DNA from: Clostridium cadaveris | GTDB taxonomy: Bacteria > Bacillota > Clostridia > Clostridiales > Clostridiaceae | Reading direction: 5' to 3' | NCBI RefSeq assembly: GCF_020911725.1 | Contig: NZ_CP076620.1 | Location: forward strand, 1,120,501-1,184,500 | Length of the DNA stretch: 64,000 nt | Part shown: one piece after another, positions 18,546 to 27,249 of the stretch | How the letters are laid out: each line of letters begins with the position of its first letter | Numbering within the stretch: position 1 is the first letter of the stretch | The notes under the pieces: model-generated | Told to the model about the DNA's origin: nothing | Databases searched by the model: none | What the model saw: only the letters and a program-made list of their open reading frames with translations | Program-made: the position numbers and the translations under genes

Positions 18546-19526
18546 ATGATTAAAAAGAAAGTGATAATAGACTGTGACCCAGGAATTGACGATGCTTTGG
18601 CTATAATGCTGGCTTTAAAATCAGAGGAACTAGAAGTGGTGGGCATCACAATAACATCAGGAAATGTTCATGGAAAAAAAGGGGCAGAAAATGCATTAAA
18701 GATTCTTAAAGAATTAAATAGATTAGATATACCAGTGTATCTTGGAAGCTGTGAGCCATTAAAAAGGGAACTCATAACAGCTGAAGATACTCATGGCTGT
18801 GACGGACTTGGTGAAAGTTTTCTGCCAAAGGTAGAGGAAGTTTTTTATAAAGAGGGTGCAATAGATTTTATTTTAGAAACTGTAGAGTCACAAGATGTTT
18901 CAGTTATAGCATTAGGACCGCTTACTAATATTGCTATGTGTTTAGAAAAAGATGCTGAATCTATTAGATGTCTAAGGGAATTGGTTCTTATGGGAGGAGC
19001 TTTTAAAAGTTTTGGAAACTGCTCTCAAGTAGCAGAGTTTAACTTTTGGGTAGATCCTCATGGAGCAGAAAAAGTTTTTAAAGAACTAAATAGGAAAATT
19101 ACAATGGTAGGGCTTGATGTAACAAGACAATGTATCTTAACACCAAACTATATAGAGATGATAAAGCAGTTTAAAGAACCATTAGGGGATTTTATAGTGA
19201 AAATAACAAGATTTTATGTGGATTTTCACTGGAATCAGGAGAGAACATTAGGATGTGTGATTAATGATCCTTTAGCTGTGGCATACTTTATTAATCCGCA
19301 GTTGTGCTGTGGAATGGAATATTACGTTGATATAGTAACTGAAGGCAAGGCTATAGGAATGTCTTTAGTTGATGAGGGTGATTTTTACAGACAAAAACCT
19401 AATTGTTTAGTATTAACGCAAGTTGATTCAAAAGGTTTTATGGAGATGTTTTTGACGAGAATATTTCCAGAGCATAAAAAAGATATATTAAAAGTTCTAA
19501 ATAACATTAAATACGGTTTAAATTAA
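18546..19526 (+). CDS. queK: Queuosine hydrolase QueK (nucleoside hydrolase family)
   Basis: A 326-residue inosine-uridine-type nucleoside hydrolase. The Ca-binding DCDPGIDDALA motif is at residues 9-19; VIALGPLTNIA and MGGAF follow; the C-terminal NDPLAVAYF motif is present. The reaction would be hydrolysis of the N-glycosidic bond. Co-transcription behind a preQ1 riboswitch with an ECF S component and a radical SAM enzyme matches the queK-qrtT-queL salvage set characterised in C. difficile, so queuosine to queuine plus ribose is the likely reaction. I use ATG 18546 because AGGAG (18531-18535) precedes it; the upstream GTG 18528 overlaps that site. Confidence 0.85.
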   Translation: MIKKKVIIDCDPGIDDALAIMLALKSEELEVVGITITSGNVHGKKGAENALKILKELNRLDIPVYLGSCEPLKRELITAEDTHGCDGLGESFLPKVEEVFYKEGAIDFILETVESQDVSVIALGPLTNIAMCLEKDAESIRCLRELVLMGGAFKSFGNCSQVAEFNFWVDPHGAEKVFKELNRKITMVGLDVTRQCILTPNYIEMIKQFKEPLGDFIVKITRFYVDFHWNQERTLGCVINDPLAVAYFINPQLCCGMEYYVDIVTEGKAIGMSLVDEGDFYRQKPNCLVLTQVDSKGFMEMFLTRIFPEHKKDILKVLNNIKYGLN

Positions 19527-19549
19527 TTTAAGAAAGAAGAGGTAAAATT

Positions 19550-20110
19550 ATGGATAGCAAAAATAATAAAAAAATCATATTTATGGGTTTAGCAATAGCT
19601 ATAAATTTAGTTGGAGGATTTATTGCATTAACATTAAAACTTCCGATTTACATTGATACAATAGGAACTATTTTAGTTTCAATATTATTTGGGCCTATAA
19701 GTGGGGCAATGGTCGGAGGTTTATCTTCAATTTTTAATGCTGTAACTTTTGATCCAATATCATTTTATTTTATGCCTGTACAAATAATAGTTGGTTTAAG
19801 CACAGGAATGCTTTTTAAAGAACAAAAATTTAAAGGTGTAAAATCAATAATATCAATTATATTAGTTACTGTATTAGGTTCTGCGGCTGCAGCAGTTATT
19901 GCATCTTTTGTTTTTGAAGGGGTAACTTCTTCAGGGTCAAGTATTTTAGTTGCAATACTTAAAAACTCAGGAATGAGTATAATTACGTCAGTCTTTTCTA
20001 CTCAAATTTTTACCGATTTGCTAGATAAAGCTGTTAGTTTTGGTGTAGTATTTACAATTATAAAAATGCTTCCAGTAAATATTAAAAGTATGGTTGTTGG
20101 AGAAAAATAA
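19550..20110 (+). CDS. qrtT: ECF transporter S component for queuosine precursors (QrtT-like)
   Basis: A 186-residue membrane protein with five to six hydrophobic segments, including LPIYIDTIGTILVSILFGP and GAMVGGLSSIF, typical of ECF substrate-binding (S) components. It uses shared EcfA/A'/T subunits encoded elsewhere. Position between queK and queL under a preQ1 riboswitch points to uptake of queuine, queuosine or preQ1. ATG follows AGAAGAGG. Family assignment is firm; the ligand is from context. Confidence 0.82.
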   Translation: MDSKNNKKIIFMGLAIAINLVGGFIALTLKLPIYIDTIGTILVSILFGPISGAMVGGLSSIFNAVTFDPISFYFMPVQIIVGLSTGMLFKEQKFKGVKSIISIILVTVLGSAAAAVIASFVFEGVTSSGSSILVAILKNSGMSIITSVFSTQIFTDLLDKAVSFGVVFTIIKMLPVNIKSMVVGEK

Positions 20111-20111
20111 T

Positions 20112-20801
20112 ATGGACAGATACAATTTAATTACAGGAAAAAATAAAAGAGAAATAGTGCTTTTAAAGGCTTTACCATGTATATGGGGAAAATGCTCATT
20201 TTGCGATTATATAGATGATAATTCAACTGATGTTTCAGAAATAAATAAACTTAACAAAGAGGTTTTAGAGAATATAAAAGGAACTTATGGAGTCTTGGAG
20301 GTGATAAATTCAGGAAGCTGTTTTGAACTGCCAAAAGAGACTTTAGAACATATAAGAAATATAATAAAAGAAAAAAATATAAAAAAATTATTTTTAGAAA
20401 GCCACTGGTGCTACAGAAATAGGCTTCAAGAGATGAGAGATTTTTTTGGTATAGATATAGTTTTCAAAATAGGTGTAGAAAGTTTTGATAATGATTTTAG
20501 GAATATATTTTTAAATAAAAATGCAAAATTTAAGGATTACACAGAAGTGAAAAAGTACTTTTCATCAATTTGCCTTATGGTAGGAATAAAGGGGCAAAGC
20601 AAAGAAATGATACAAAAGGATATCAATATAGTATTAAACAACTTTGATTACGGAACTATAAATATTTTCACTGAGAATACTACCAATATAAAAAGAGATG
20701 AAGAATTGATTAAATGGTTTGAAAAGGAGTACAGATTTTTGGAAAAAAACGACAAAATAGAGGTGCTGTTTGAAAACACTGATTTTGGAGTAGGAGATTA
20801 G
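20112..20801 (+). CDS. queL: Queuine lyase QueL-like radical SAM enzyme
   Basis: A 229-residue radical SAM protein. The cluster-binding cysteines read CIWGKCSFC, that is CX4CX2C rather than the usual CX3CX2C. VLEVINSGSCFELP resembles the glycine-rich SAM-binding segment. In C. difficile QueL splits queuine to preQ1, allowing reuse by the standard pathway (QueF independent). ATG 20112 lies two bases after the S-component stop and 9 bases after GGAG; the TTG at 20094 is inside the upstream gene. Function is assigned through operon context plus the radical SAM motif. Confidence 0.82.
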   Translation: MDRYNLITGKNKREIVLLKALPCIWGKCSFCDYIDDNSTDVSEINKLNKEVLENIKGTYGVLEVINSGSCFELPKETLEHIRNIIKEKNIKKLFLESHWCYRNRLQEMRDFFGIDIVFKIGVESFDNDFRNIFLNKNAKFKDYTEVKKYFSSICLMVGIKGQSKEMIQKDINIVLNNFDYGTINIFTENTTNIKRDEELIKWFEKEYRFLEKNDKIEVLFENTDFGVGD

Positions 20802-20811
20802 AGATATATAA

Positions 20812-20855
20812 GTAAATACCTATTAAAAACCTATCAAATAAGTATTTTACCTTTT
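20812..20855 (+). terminator. Likely terminator of the queuosine operon
   Basis: GTAAATAC pairs with GTATTTTAC (one bulge) and is followed by CTTTT. Weak T tail. Confidence 0.45.
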
Positions 20856-20908
20856 ATGAATGAGAATTTATAATTAACAAGTAAATTTAAACTACGACGA
20901 GGTGAAAT

Positions 20909-21916
20909 ATGGATAAAATAAAAAGAATAATACCAGGCTTCATGGTGTGTTTGATAATAGCATTAATAAGCAAAATCTTAGCAAAGTTCATACCTAGTTT
21001 TGGAGCAGCAACTTTTGCTATATTTCTAGGAATAATTGCAGGTAATACTATATTTAATAAAGAAAAATATGACGAGGGAAGTAAGTTTTCAGAGCGTGAA
21101 CTTCTTTCTTACTCAATAGTTCTTATGGGAGCGACTTTAGATTTAGCTGACATAGGATCTGTTGGAATTGGAGGTATAATATTTATAATATTGCAGATGT
21201 CTTTTACAATAGTAACTGCATTTATAATAGGAAGGAAACTTGGTTTCAATAGAAAGTTTTCTCTTCTTATGAGTGCAGGAAATGCAGTATGTGGATCTTC
21301 TGCCATAGCATCTGTTTCAGATGTAGTAAATCCAAGTGCAAAAGATAAGGGGTTATCAGTAACTATAGTCAATGTAACAGGTACAGTTCTTATGTTTATT
21401 CTTCCTGCTATAGCAGGCTGCATGTATAATAATGAAACAATTCATTCTTCAGCTTTAATAGGAGGAACTCTTCAATCAGTCGGACAAGTTATAGCATCTG
21501 GTGAGTTTATAAATGAACATGTAGTTGAGATGGCTGCGATATTTAAAATTATAAGGATAATCTTTATAGTAGCAGTAGTTATGTTATTCTCAAAAGTGAA
21601 CTCAAATGAGGAAGGAAAGCTATTTAAAAACAGTAAAAATGAAAAATCTAAAAAGGTAAAAGTTAAAATACCTTGGTATATAATAGGTTTTTTCATCTTA
21701 AGCATAATAAATAGCTTAAATTTAATACCAAAAGGATTATCAGAGGCAGCTCATCTAACAAGTGTACAGTTTGAAATAATAGCTTTAGCTGCTATAGGAA
21801 TGAGAGTTAAATTTAGAGACTTGATTAAAGAGGGACCAAAAGGAATGCTGTATGGGGCATTAGTTGGAACATTACAGATAGTCTTTGCTTTAATACTTAT
21901 AAAAATATTTATATAG
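20909..21916 (+). CDS. YeiH / UPF0324 family membrane transporter
   Basis: A 335-residue protein with about ten membrane segments. Family features are GAATFAIFLGIIAGN near the N-terminus, the central GNAVCGSSAIASVSDVV motif, VTGTVLMFILPA and SVGQVIASGE. This is the putative sulfate-exporter (YeiH) family; substrate is not established in clostridia. It is a single gene with its own ribosome binding site (CGAGGTG) and terminator, and appears unrelated to the queuosine operon. Confidence 0.88.
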   Translation: MDKIKRIIPGFMVCLIIALISKILAKFIPSFGAATFAIFLGIIAGNTIFNKEKYDEGSKFSERELLSYSIVLMGATLDLADIGSVGIGGIIFIILQMSFTIVTAFIIGRKLGFNRKFSLLMSAGNAVCGSSAIASVSDVVNPSAKDKGLSVTIVNVTGTVLMFILPAIAGCMYNNETIHSSALIGGTLQSVGQVIASGEFINEHVVEMAAIFKIIRIIFIVAVVMLFSKVNSNEEGKLFKNSKNEKSKKVKVKIPWYIIGFFILSIINSLNLIPKGLSEAAHLTSVQFEIIALAAIGMRVKFRDLIKEGPKGMLYGALVGTLQIVFALILIKIFI

Positions 21917-21928
21917 ATTATAGAAAAT

Positions 21929-21963
21929 AAAACTGCTGAAACTCTAAGATATCAGCAGTTTTT
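21929..21963 (+). terminator. Terminator after the YeiH-type gene
   Basis: AAAACTGCTGA and TCAGCAGTTTT form a perfect stem with a T tail. Confidence 0.85.
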
Positions 21964-22100
21964 GTGTTAAATAAGATAAGAGTTATTTTAAGTGAATTTG
22001 TAGGACTGTATAAAGTGTGCTGCAAATGCTTTATAATAATAATGAATATATGATAAGATATTAGAGTGAAATAAAATAGTTTTGAAACGGAGTGAAACAT

Positions 22101-22982
22101 ATGATAAGAATTATAGCATCAGATATGGATGGAACTTTATTGAATAATAAACATGATATAGATGAAGAAACTGTAGAGGCTATCAGAAAAGCAGAGGAAG
22201 CTGGAATAATATTTGCAATATCTACAGGAAGAGAATATGACAGTGTAAAAGGTATACTCGAGAAACATAATATAAAGGCTCAATGTGTACTTTCAAATGG
22301 AGCAGAATACAGAGATGAAGAAGGAAATATTTTAGATGTAATAAATATAAATGAGGAAGCTGCAAAAAAGATAATAAAGATGTTAAATGAAAACAAATTA
22401 TCTGCACGTATCTTTACGGATAAGGGAGTATTTACAACATCTACAAAAGAAGAAGCTCTTCAAGAGGTAGTATTCAGGACTATGACTTTTAATCCAGGAA
22501 CTACGGAAGAAGAGGCGAGAAAAATAGCGGAAACACAAGGCTTCTTTACATGCCTTAAATACATTGACAATATAGAAAAATTTTTTAGTGAGGGCATAGA
22601 AGTTAGAAAATTTGTAGCTTTTCATAAGGATATAGAGCTTATAGATAAAATGAAGATGCTTATAAGTGAAATTCCTGGCTTGGCGATATCCTCATCTTTT
22701 AGGGATAATATAGAAGTAACTGATATAAATGCTCAAAAGGGAATTATATTAGAGAAAGTTGCTAAAAAGATGTCTATAGATTCAAAAGAAGTTATGATCC
22801 TTGGAGATAGCTTTAACGACTATTCTATGTTTGAAATATTTGAAGAGAGTGTTGCTATGAAAAATGCTATTCCAGAAGTTAAAGCTATAGCTAAGTATAT
22901 AACAGACAGCAATGACAATTTAGGTGTAGCAAAAGCTATTTACAATGTTTTAAATGATGAAATGGATAAAATGCTTAAATAA
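22101..22982 (+). CDS. Cof-type HAD-IIB sugar phosphatase
   Basis: A 293-residue HAD-superfamily phosphatase. Motif I is DMDGTLL (residues 8-14), motif II STGRE, a cap domain of the Cof type in the middle, motif III with K and motif IV GDSFND. These enzymes dephosphorylate sugar phosphates, FMN or PLP; the substrate is not predictable. Start ATG 22101 follows GGAG at 8 bases; the GTG at 22092 overlaps that site. Monocistronic. Confidence 0.9.
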   Translation: MIRIIASDMDGTLLNNKHDIDEETVEAIRKAEEAGIIFAISTGREYDSVKGILEKHNIKAQCVLSNGAEYRDEEGNILDVININEEAAKKIIKMLNENKLSARIFTDKGVFTTSTKEEALQEVVFRTMTFNPGTTEEEARKIAETQGFFTCLKYIDNIEKFFSEGIEVRKFVAFHKDIELIDKMKMLISEIPGLAISSSFRDNIEVTDINAQKGIILEKVAKKMSIDSKEVMILGDSFNDYSMFEIFEESVAMKNAIPEVKAIAKYITDSNDNLGVAKAIYNVLNDEMDKMLK

Positions 22983-23002
22983 AAAATATGTAGATTCAAA
23001 AT

Positions 23003-23050
23003 AAAACAGCTTTCTATGATGGGATTAAACATCACAGGAAGCTGTTTTGT
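23003..23050 (+). terminator. Terminator after the Cof-type phosphatase
   Basis: AAAACAGCTTTCTATGATG pairs with CATCACAGGAAGCTGTTTT with two mismatches, and a short T run follows. Confidence 0.75.
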
Positions 23051-23135
23051 CATATAAAATTTATTGAACAAATACCATTATATTGTTATATTTACATTGA
23101 AGATATTATAATTTACTTATTTAGGAGATGATGAA

Positions 23136-23456
23136 TTGAAGAATATAGCAATTATGGTTTGTAATAAAGTTACTTATGAATGTGCTGGAGTTGGGTGCTT
23201 CAAGGCTTTTAATGAAAAATCCAAAGCCTTTGAAATTTATAAAAATGAAGATGTTAAACTTTGTGGTTTTTTTCACTGTAACGGTTGTGGAAAAGATTTG
23301 AATAAAGAACTAGATTATAAGATAAATCAACTTCATAATCTAAATGTTGACACTGTACATATGGCTTTATGCATAGATGTGGAGTGCTCTAGATATTCAG
23401 ATATAGAGGATTTTTTAAAAAACAATGGATTTACTGTAGTTAGGGGAAGTCATTAA
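23136..23456 (+). CDS. CGGC domain protein (putative metal-binding)
   Basis: A 106-residue Cys-rich protein with the CGGC-type arrangement: an N-terminal MVCNKVTYECAGVGCFKAF, central CGFFHCNGCGKDL and C-terminal ALCIDVECSRY, ending with GFTVVRGSH. The TTG start (23136) is supported by AGGAG eight bases upstream. The family is thought to bind metal or act in redox chemistry; no function is established. Confidence 0.85.
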   Translation: MKNIAIMVCNKVTYECAGVGCFKAFNEKSKAFEIYKNEDVKLCGFFHCNGCGKDLNKELDYKINQLHNLNVDTVHMALCIDVECSRYSDIEDFLKNNGFTVVRGSH

Positions 23457-23520
23457 TTATTTTAATAGTGAGTGCTTTTATTATTTATAAATTTAGTATA
23501 TTATTACAGTATATAATAAT

Positions 23521-23658
23521 ATTTCCTATAAAGAATGTGTAGTTGTCGTTGATAAATATGGAATTATTCAAATGATGAGCAAGTTCTATAAAGAATTCAT
23601 TGAATGTTATAATCCAGAAGTATACATTTGTAAAATTCAATATAATGAAGCTTTTTGA
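23521..23658 (+). pseudogene. PAS-domain fragment of a sigma-54-type regulator
   Basis: The frame encodes CVVVVDKYGIIQMMSKFYKE and ends in TGA soon after. This matches the PAS core found before the AAA+ domain of clostridial sigma-54 activators. No start, AAA+ or HTH part is present. It lies just before other relics of fatty-acid metabolism, where such an activator would be expected. Confidence 0.5.
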
Positions 23659-23734
23659 AAAAATAAAGTTGGCACGAAACTTGATGTAAATGATATCAAA
23701 GAAAAGATTTAATGGGCTAGATCCTAAGCTTTAG

Positions 23735-23818
23735 ATTAAAATTAAGGGGTTAAATGCTAGGTATATCATGGGATTATGTATAGTAGACTTATTAATAACA
23801 GGAGTAATAATATTTTGA
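23735..23818 (+). pseudogene. Possible C-terminal relic of a short-chain fatty acid transporter (AtoE-like)
   Basis: The frame encodes KGLNARYIMGLCIVDLLITG and ends VIIF-stop. The pattern resembles the last membrane segment of AtoE-type permeases. The piece is too short for a firm call. Sequence between this and the upstream PAS relic holds no intact gene. Confidence 0.35.
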
Positions 23819-23862
23819 GCATTTTTGATACTAATATAGATATTTTAAAGAAAGGTTAAGTG

Positions 23863-24804
23863 ATGACTATGAACATAAGAAACATAGCAGTTTTAGGAAC
23901 TGGAACTATGGGGCATGGAATAGCATTGTTATCAGCTAAAGCAGGACTAAATGTAAAGATGTATGGAAGAAGTGATGAGAGCTTAGATAGAGGAATGAGC
24001 AGTATAATATCAAGTTTAAACAGGCTAACTATTCAAGGTACTTTTAGTGAAATGGAGTGCCAGGATATAATAAGCAGAATTAGAGGTGTTAAAACTCTTG
24101 AAGAAGCAGCTGATGGGGCAGATTTTATAATTGAATCTGTAGCAGAAAATTTAGAGCTTAAACAAGATATCTTTAGAAAATTAGATTCCTTGTGTACACC
24201 AGAAGTTATACTGGCAAGTAATACATCAGGACTTAGTCCAAGCGAAATTGCAAATGTTACTACACATCCTGAGAGAGTAGTAATAGCACATTTTTGGAAC
24301 CCACCTCAATTAATACCACTAGTAGAGGTAGTGCCAGGGGAAAAAACAAGTAAGGAAACTGTGGATATAACATCGGAATGGATTGATTTCATAGGAAAAA
24401 AATCAGTTAAGATGGAAAAGGAATGCTTAGGCTTCATAGGTAATAGATTGCAACTTGCCCTTCTTAGAGAAGCGATGTATATAGTAGAGCAGGGGTGGGC
24501 AAAACCGGAAGAAGTGGATAAGGCTATGGAATATGGACATGGCAGAAGGCTTTCAGTTACAGGACCTTTATGTAGTGCAGATTTAGGAGGATTAGATATA
24601 TTTAATAATATTTCTTCGTATTTGTTTAAAGACTTGTGCAATTATACAGAACCATCAGCACTTTTAAATGAAAAAGTTAAGGAAAGCAAGCTTGGAACAA
24701 AGTCGGGAGAAGGTTTTTATAAATGGACAAAAGAAGATATCGAAAGTAAGCAAAAGGAAAGAACAGAAGTTTTATTATATTTTCTAGATAGGGACAAGAA
24801 GTAA
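23863..24804 (+). CDS. 3-hydroxyacyl-CoA dehydrogenase family protein
   Basis: A 313-residue NAD-dependent dehydrogenase. The Rossmann motif is VLGTGTMGHGIA; the catalytic region has SNTSGLSP, the His in IAHFWNPP, and a Glu/Asn set (VEVVPGE, GFIGNRLQ); the C-terminal domain includes GPLCSADLGGLD. It resembles 3-hydroxybutyryl-CoA dehydrogenase but stands apart from a bcs operon; a hydroxyacid (lambda-crystallin-like) role is the alternative. Relics of a PAS regulator, a transporter and a CoA-transferase surround it, so it may be the last intact member of a decayed acyl-CoA cluster. ATG 23863 follows AAAGG; ATG 23869 is possible. Confidence 0.85.
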   Translation: MTMNIRNIAVLGTGTMGHGIALLSAKAGLNVKMYGRSDESLDRGMSSIISSLNRLTIQGTFSEMECQDIISRIRGVKTLEEAADGADFIIESVAENLELKQDIFRKLDSLCTPEVILASNTSGLSPSEIANVTTHPERVVIAHFWNPPQLIPLVEVVPGEKTSKETVDITSEWIDFIGKKSVKMEKECLGFIGNRLQLALLREAMYIVEQGWAKPEEVDKAMEYGHGRRLSVTGPLCSADLGGLDIFNNISSYLFKDLCNYTEPSALLNEKVKESKLGTKSGEGFYKWTKEDIESKQKERTEVLLYFLDRDKK

Positions 24805-24860
24805 TTAAATTATAAATTTTATAAAGTAAAATATTATAGTATTTATTGGAAGAGAGTAAA

Positions 24861-25006
24861 ATGAAATCTAAAATTGTGAGTTTAGAAAATATGGAATCCC
24901 AAATAACTTGACATTAATATATGCTACGGGAAAACCAGGAACTACATCTAAAGTAGGACTTAATACTTTTGTAGATCCAAGACTTGACGGAGGGAAATTA
25001 AATTTT
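24861..25006 (+). pseudogene. CoA-transferase relic, truncated by the IS element
   Basis: MKSKIVSLENM looks like the start of an acyl-CoA:acetate/3-ketoacid CoA-transferase. After a stop and frame change, NLTLIYATGKPGTTSKVGLN and TFVDPRLDGGKLNF follow, a segment that belongs further along the same family. An internal deletion joins the two, and the IS left end interrupts the rest. No continuation is seen beyond the right end. Confidence 0.65.
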
Positions 25007-26679
25007 GGGGCTGTAAAAAAACTCCCCTAAAAGAAAAATCGCTGAGGTCGTGAGACTCCAGCGATTTTTTGGTATAATTAATTATGCCACTAACTAATAA
25101 AACCAATAATAATTATACTCTACGTCAGTTGAAATTACCATTGGAAATGGAAAAATTAATTGATATTTCTGATCCGGTATACACTTTTTGTGAGGTTATG
25201 GATCACATCGACCTATCAAGATATTTTGTAGAGAAGGGTTGCAAAACAGGTCGTCCAAGATGTGATGAACAGAAGCTCCTCAAGGTGATACTCTTTGCCT
25301 TTATGGAACACGGAATATGTTCTCTGCGGTACATTGAAAAACTCTGCAGAAATGATATCCGGTATATGTATCTTCTTGATGGAATGAAGGCACCTTCATT
25401 TGCCACTTTCGGCAACATGATCCGAAAGGAACTTACTGATTCCATAGAACAAATTTTTTTAGATATGAATACTTATATTTTTGAAAAAGACCATGTTGAC
25501 TTGCAGCATACCTATATCGATGGTACTAAAATAGAAGCTAACGCGAACCGCTATACTTGGGTATGGAAAAAGTCATGTACAAAAAACCGGGGAAAAGTTT
25601 TTGAAAAGATATCCACGCTAATCGATGCCATGAACCAGGAAGTTTTAGGCTATTTAAATGTGAAACTTGAAAAGCGGGAAGAGTATGCCATCGATTATGT
25701 TTCTGAATTGCTGGAAATGTACAGGAAAGTAATAAACCTAAACGGATCATGATGCCACTTTTATGCGGTTAAAACGGGATTACATGGGAAATGATCAGCT
25801 GCTTCCAGCATATAATCTTCAGACCGCTGTCTGCGATGAATACATTGCGGCAGTTGATGTAAAACCATACGCATCAGACATGGAATGCTTTGTTCCTTTA
25901 CTGGAGAAGTTCAATAAATCCTACGGGCATTACCCCAAATATCCAGTTGCAGATGCAGGGTATGGTTCTTACAATAACTATCTTTATTGTGAAGAGCATG
26001 GGATGGAAAAATATATGAAATTCACCATGTTTAAAAAAGAAACAACAGATAAAAAGTATCATGAAAACCCCTATCGAGCAGTAAACTTTAAGCAGGATGA
26101 ATCCGGAAATCTGATATGTCCAAACGGGAGGAAATTTTACTTTAAAAGCAGGCGACATGTTTACAAAAACAAATATGGAAGAACGGAAGAAATCTATGAA
26201 TGTGAAACCTGTGAAGGATGCCAGTATAAAAGTGATTGTTGTCCTAAAGCATCTCATAACAGGACAATCCACATGAATCAGGAACTAACCTCTATTCATA
26301 AAGAGGTGATTTCAAACCTTGAATCCATACACGGAGCACTTTTAAGAATGAATCGCAGCATACAGGCAGAAGGAACGTTTGGTGTTTTAAAATGGGATAA
26401 GTCTTACAAAAGACTATTCCGAAGAGGCGAGAAAAACGTAATTCTTGAACTTACGTTGATTTCTTGCGGTTTTAACCTTTACAAATATCATAATAAAAAG
26501 CATAGAAAAGGGCTGGCTGCGTAAAATCAAAGAGTTATACACACAGCCTTATTAAGTGCACATTTTTTTACTGGAAAATCAATAATTACCATAAATAATA
26601 ACTTTTAAAACTAAGAATCGCCAGAACCGGCATTTGCCGGAACTGGCGATTCTTAATTAAGGACTTATTTTACAGCCCC
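25007..26679 (+). mobile_element. IS1182-like insertion sequence (1673 bp)
   Basis: GGGGCTGTAAAA at 25007 and its reverse complement TTTTACAGCCCC ending at 26679 are the terminal inverted repeats. Base use is visibly more GC-rich than the flanks. Just inside the left end is a terminator-like hairpin (25035-25070, AAATCGCTG...CAGCGATTT plus T run). Near the right end is another (26613-26654, AAGAATCGCCAG...CTGGCGATTCTT with an inner CCGG stem). A 4-bp TTTT target duplication is possible but cannot be separated from the flanking T run. Confidence 0.88.
25084..26524 (+). pseudogene. IS1182-family transposase, split by a frameshift
   Basis: The first frame (25084-25752) has the DUF772-type N-terminal domain (RPRCDEQKLLKVILFAFMEH, DGTKIEANAN). 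The second (ATG at 25763, continuing to 26524) has the DDE-type C-terminal part (DATFMRLKRDYMGND, VADAGYGSYNN, IQAEGTFGVLKW). The frames differ by +1 near 25748, where HDATFM should continue the first frame. The linker coiled coil also looks shorter than usual. No slippery run is visible, so this copy is probably inactive. Confidence 0.82.
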
Positions 26680-26721
26680 TTTTTTTATAAGTAAAATAAA
26701 GTTATAAGCTGTTAAAAAATC

Positions 26722-26904
26722 CTATTTATATTTTTCTATTAATGCTTCAACCTTTTTTTTACACCTAGCTCCATGACAGGCTCCACCAGTAGCCCCTGTT
26801 TTTTCTCTAACAGCATCTACTGTAGTAGCTCCTTCTTTTATAGCATTTATTATTGTATCTTCATCTACTTGATTGCATATACATATTATTTTATCGTTAC
26901 TCAT
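26722..26904 (-). CDS. BFD-like [2Fe-2S] protein (60 aa)
   Basis: A small protein with ICICNQVDE (Cys8, Cys10), then TGATGGACHGARCKKKVEAL (Cys43, Cys48), the bacterioferritin-associated-ferredoxin cluster pattern. ATG follows AGGAGAC. It is 9 bases after the DUF1540 gene and is the last gene of the rubrerythrin operon, so it may donate electrons in peroxide or oxygen detoxification. Confidence 0.87.
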   Translation of the reverse strand: MSNDKIICICNQVDEDTIINAIKEGATTVDAVREKTGATGGACHGARCKKKVEALIEKYK

Positions 26905-26913
26905 ATTTGTCTC

Positions 26914-27231
26914 CTATCTTGACTTAAAAGTCTTGCATGATGTTTCTGTATATATAGTTGCATTATTTCCTGAAACAGAAATGTAATCAGCGCTGCATAA
27001 TTTATTTTCATTGTAAATGCAGTTTTCAGCTTCACATATTAAAGCATCACAGCAGCCGGTTGAATTTGTATTATTAGTTAAATTAGAATAAGTATCTTTA
27101 TTCAAGAAAGAACCGCAACATGTGTCACATGAACTTTCTGAACCTTTACCTCCTATGTTTACACGATTTGAATAACAAACTCCTTTGTTATTATGGGAAC
27201 ATATAGATACATCACAGTTTATTTTATTCAT
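26914..27231 (-). CDS. Protein with two DUF1540 modules (105 aa)
   Basis: Two Cys-rich repeats: NCDVSICSHNNKGVCYSNRV ... CDTC, and CEAENCIYNENKLCSADYIS ... SCKTF, joined by a Thr/Asn linker with CCDALIC. ATG follows GGAGGAG, 18 bases after the rubrerythrin gene. DUF1540 function is unknown; the operon suggests metal or redox handling in the oxidative stress response. Confidence 0.85.
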   Translation of the reverse strand: MNKINCDVSICSHNNKGVCYSNRVNIGGKGSESSCDTCCGSFLNKDTYSNLTNNTNSTGCCDALICEAENCIYNENKLCSADYISVSGNNATIYTETSCKTFKSR

Positions 27232-27249
27232 GTTTTCTCCTCCTAATTG

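Noticed and set aside
25740-25765. Programmed frameshifting in the IS1182-like transposase
   Set aside because: No slippery heptamer or downstream stimulator was seen, and the linker appears shortened; a broken gene is simpler.
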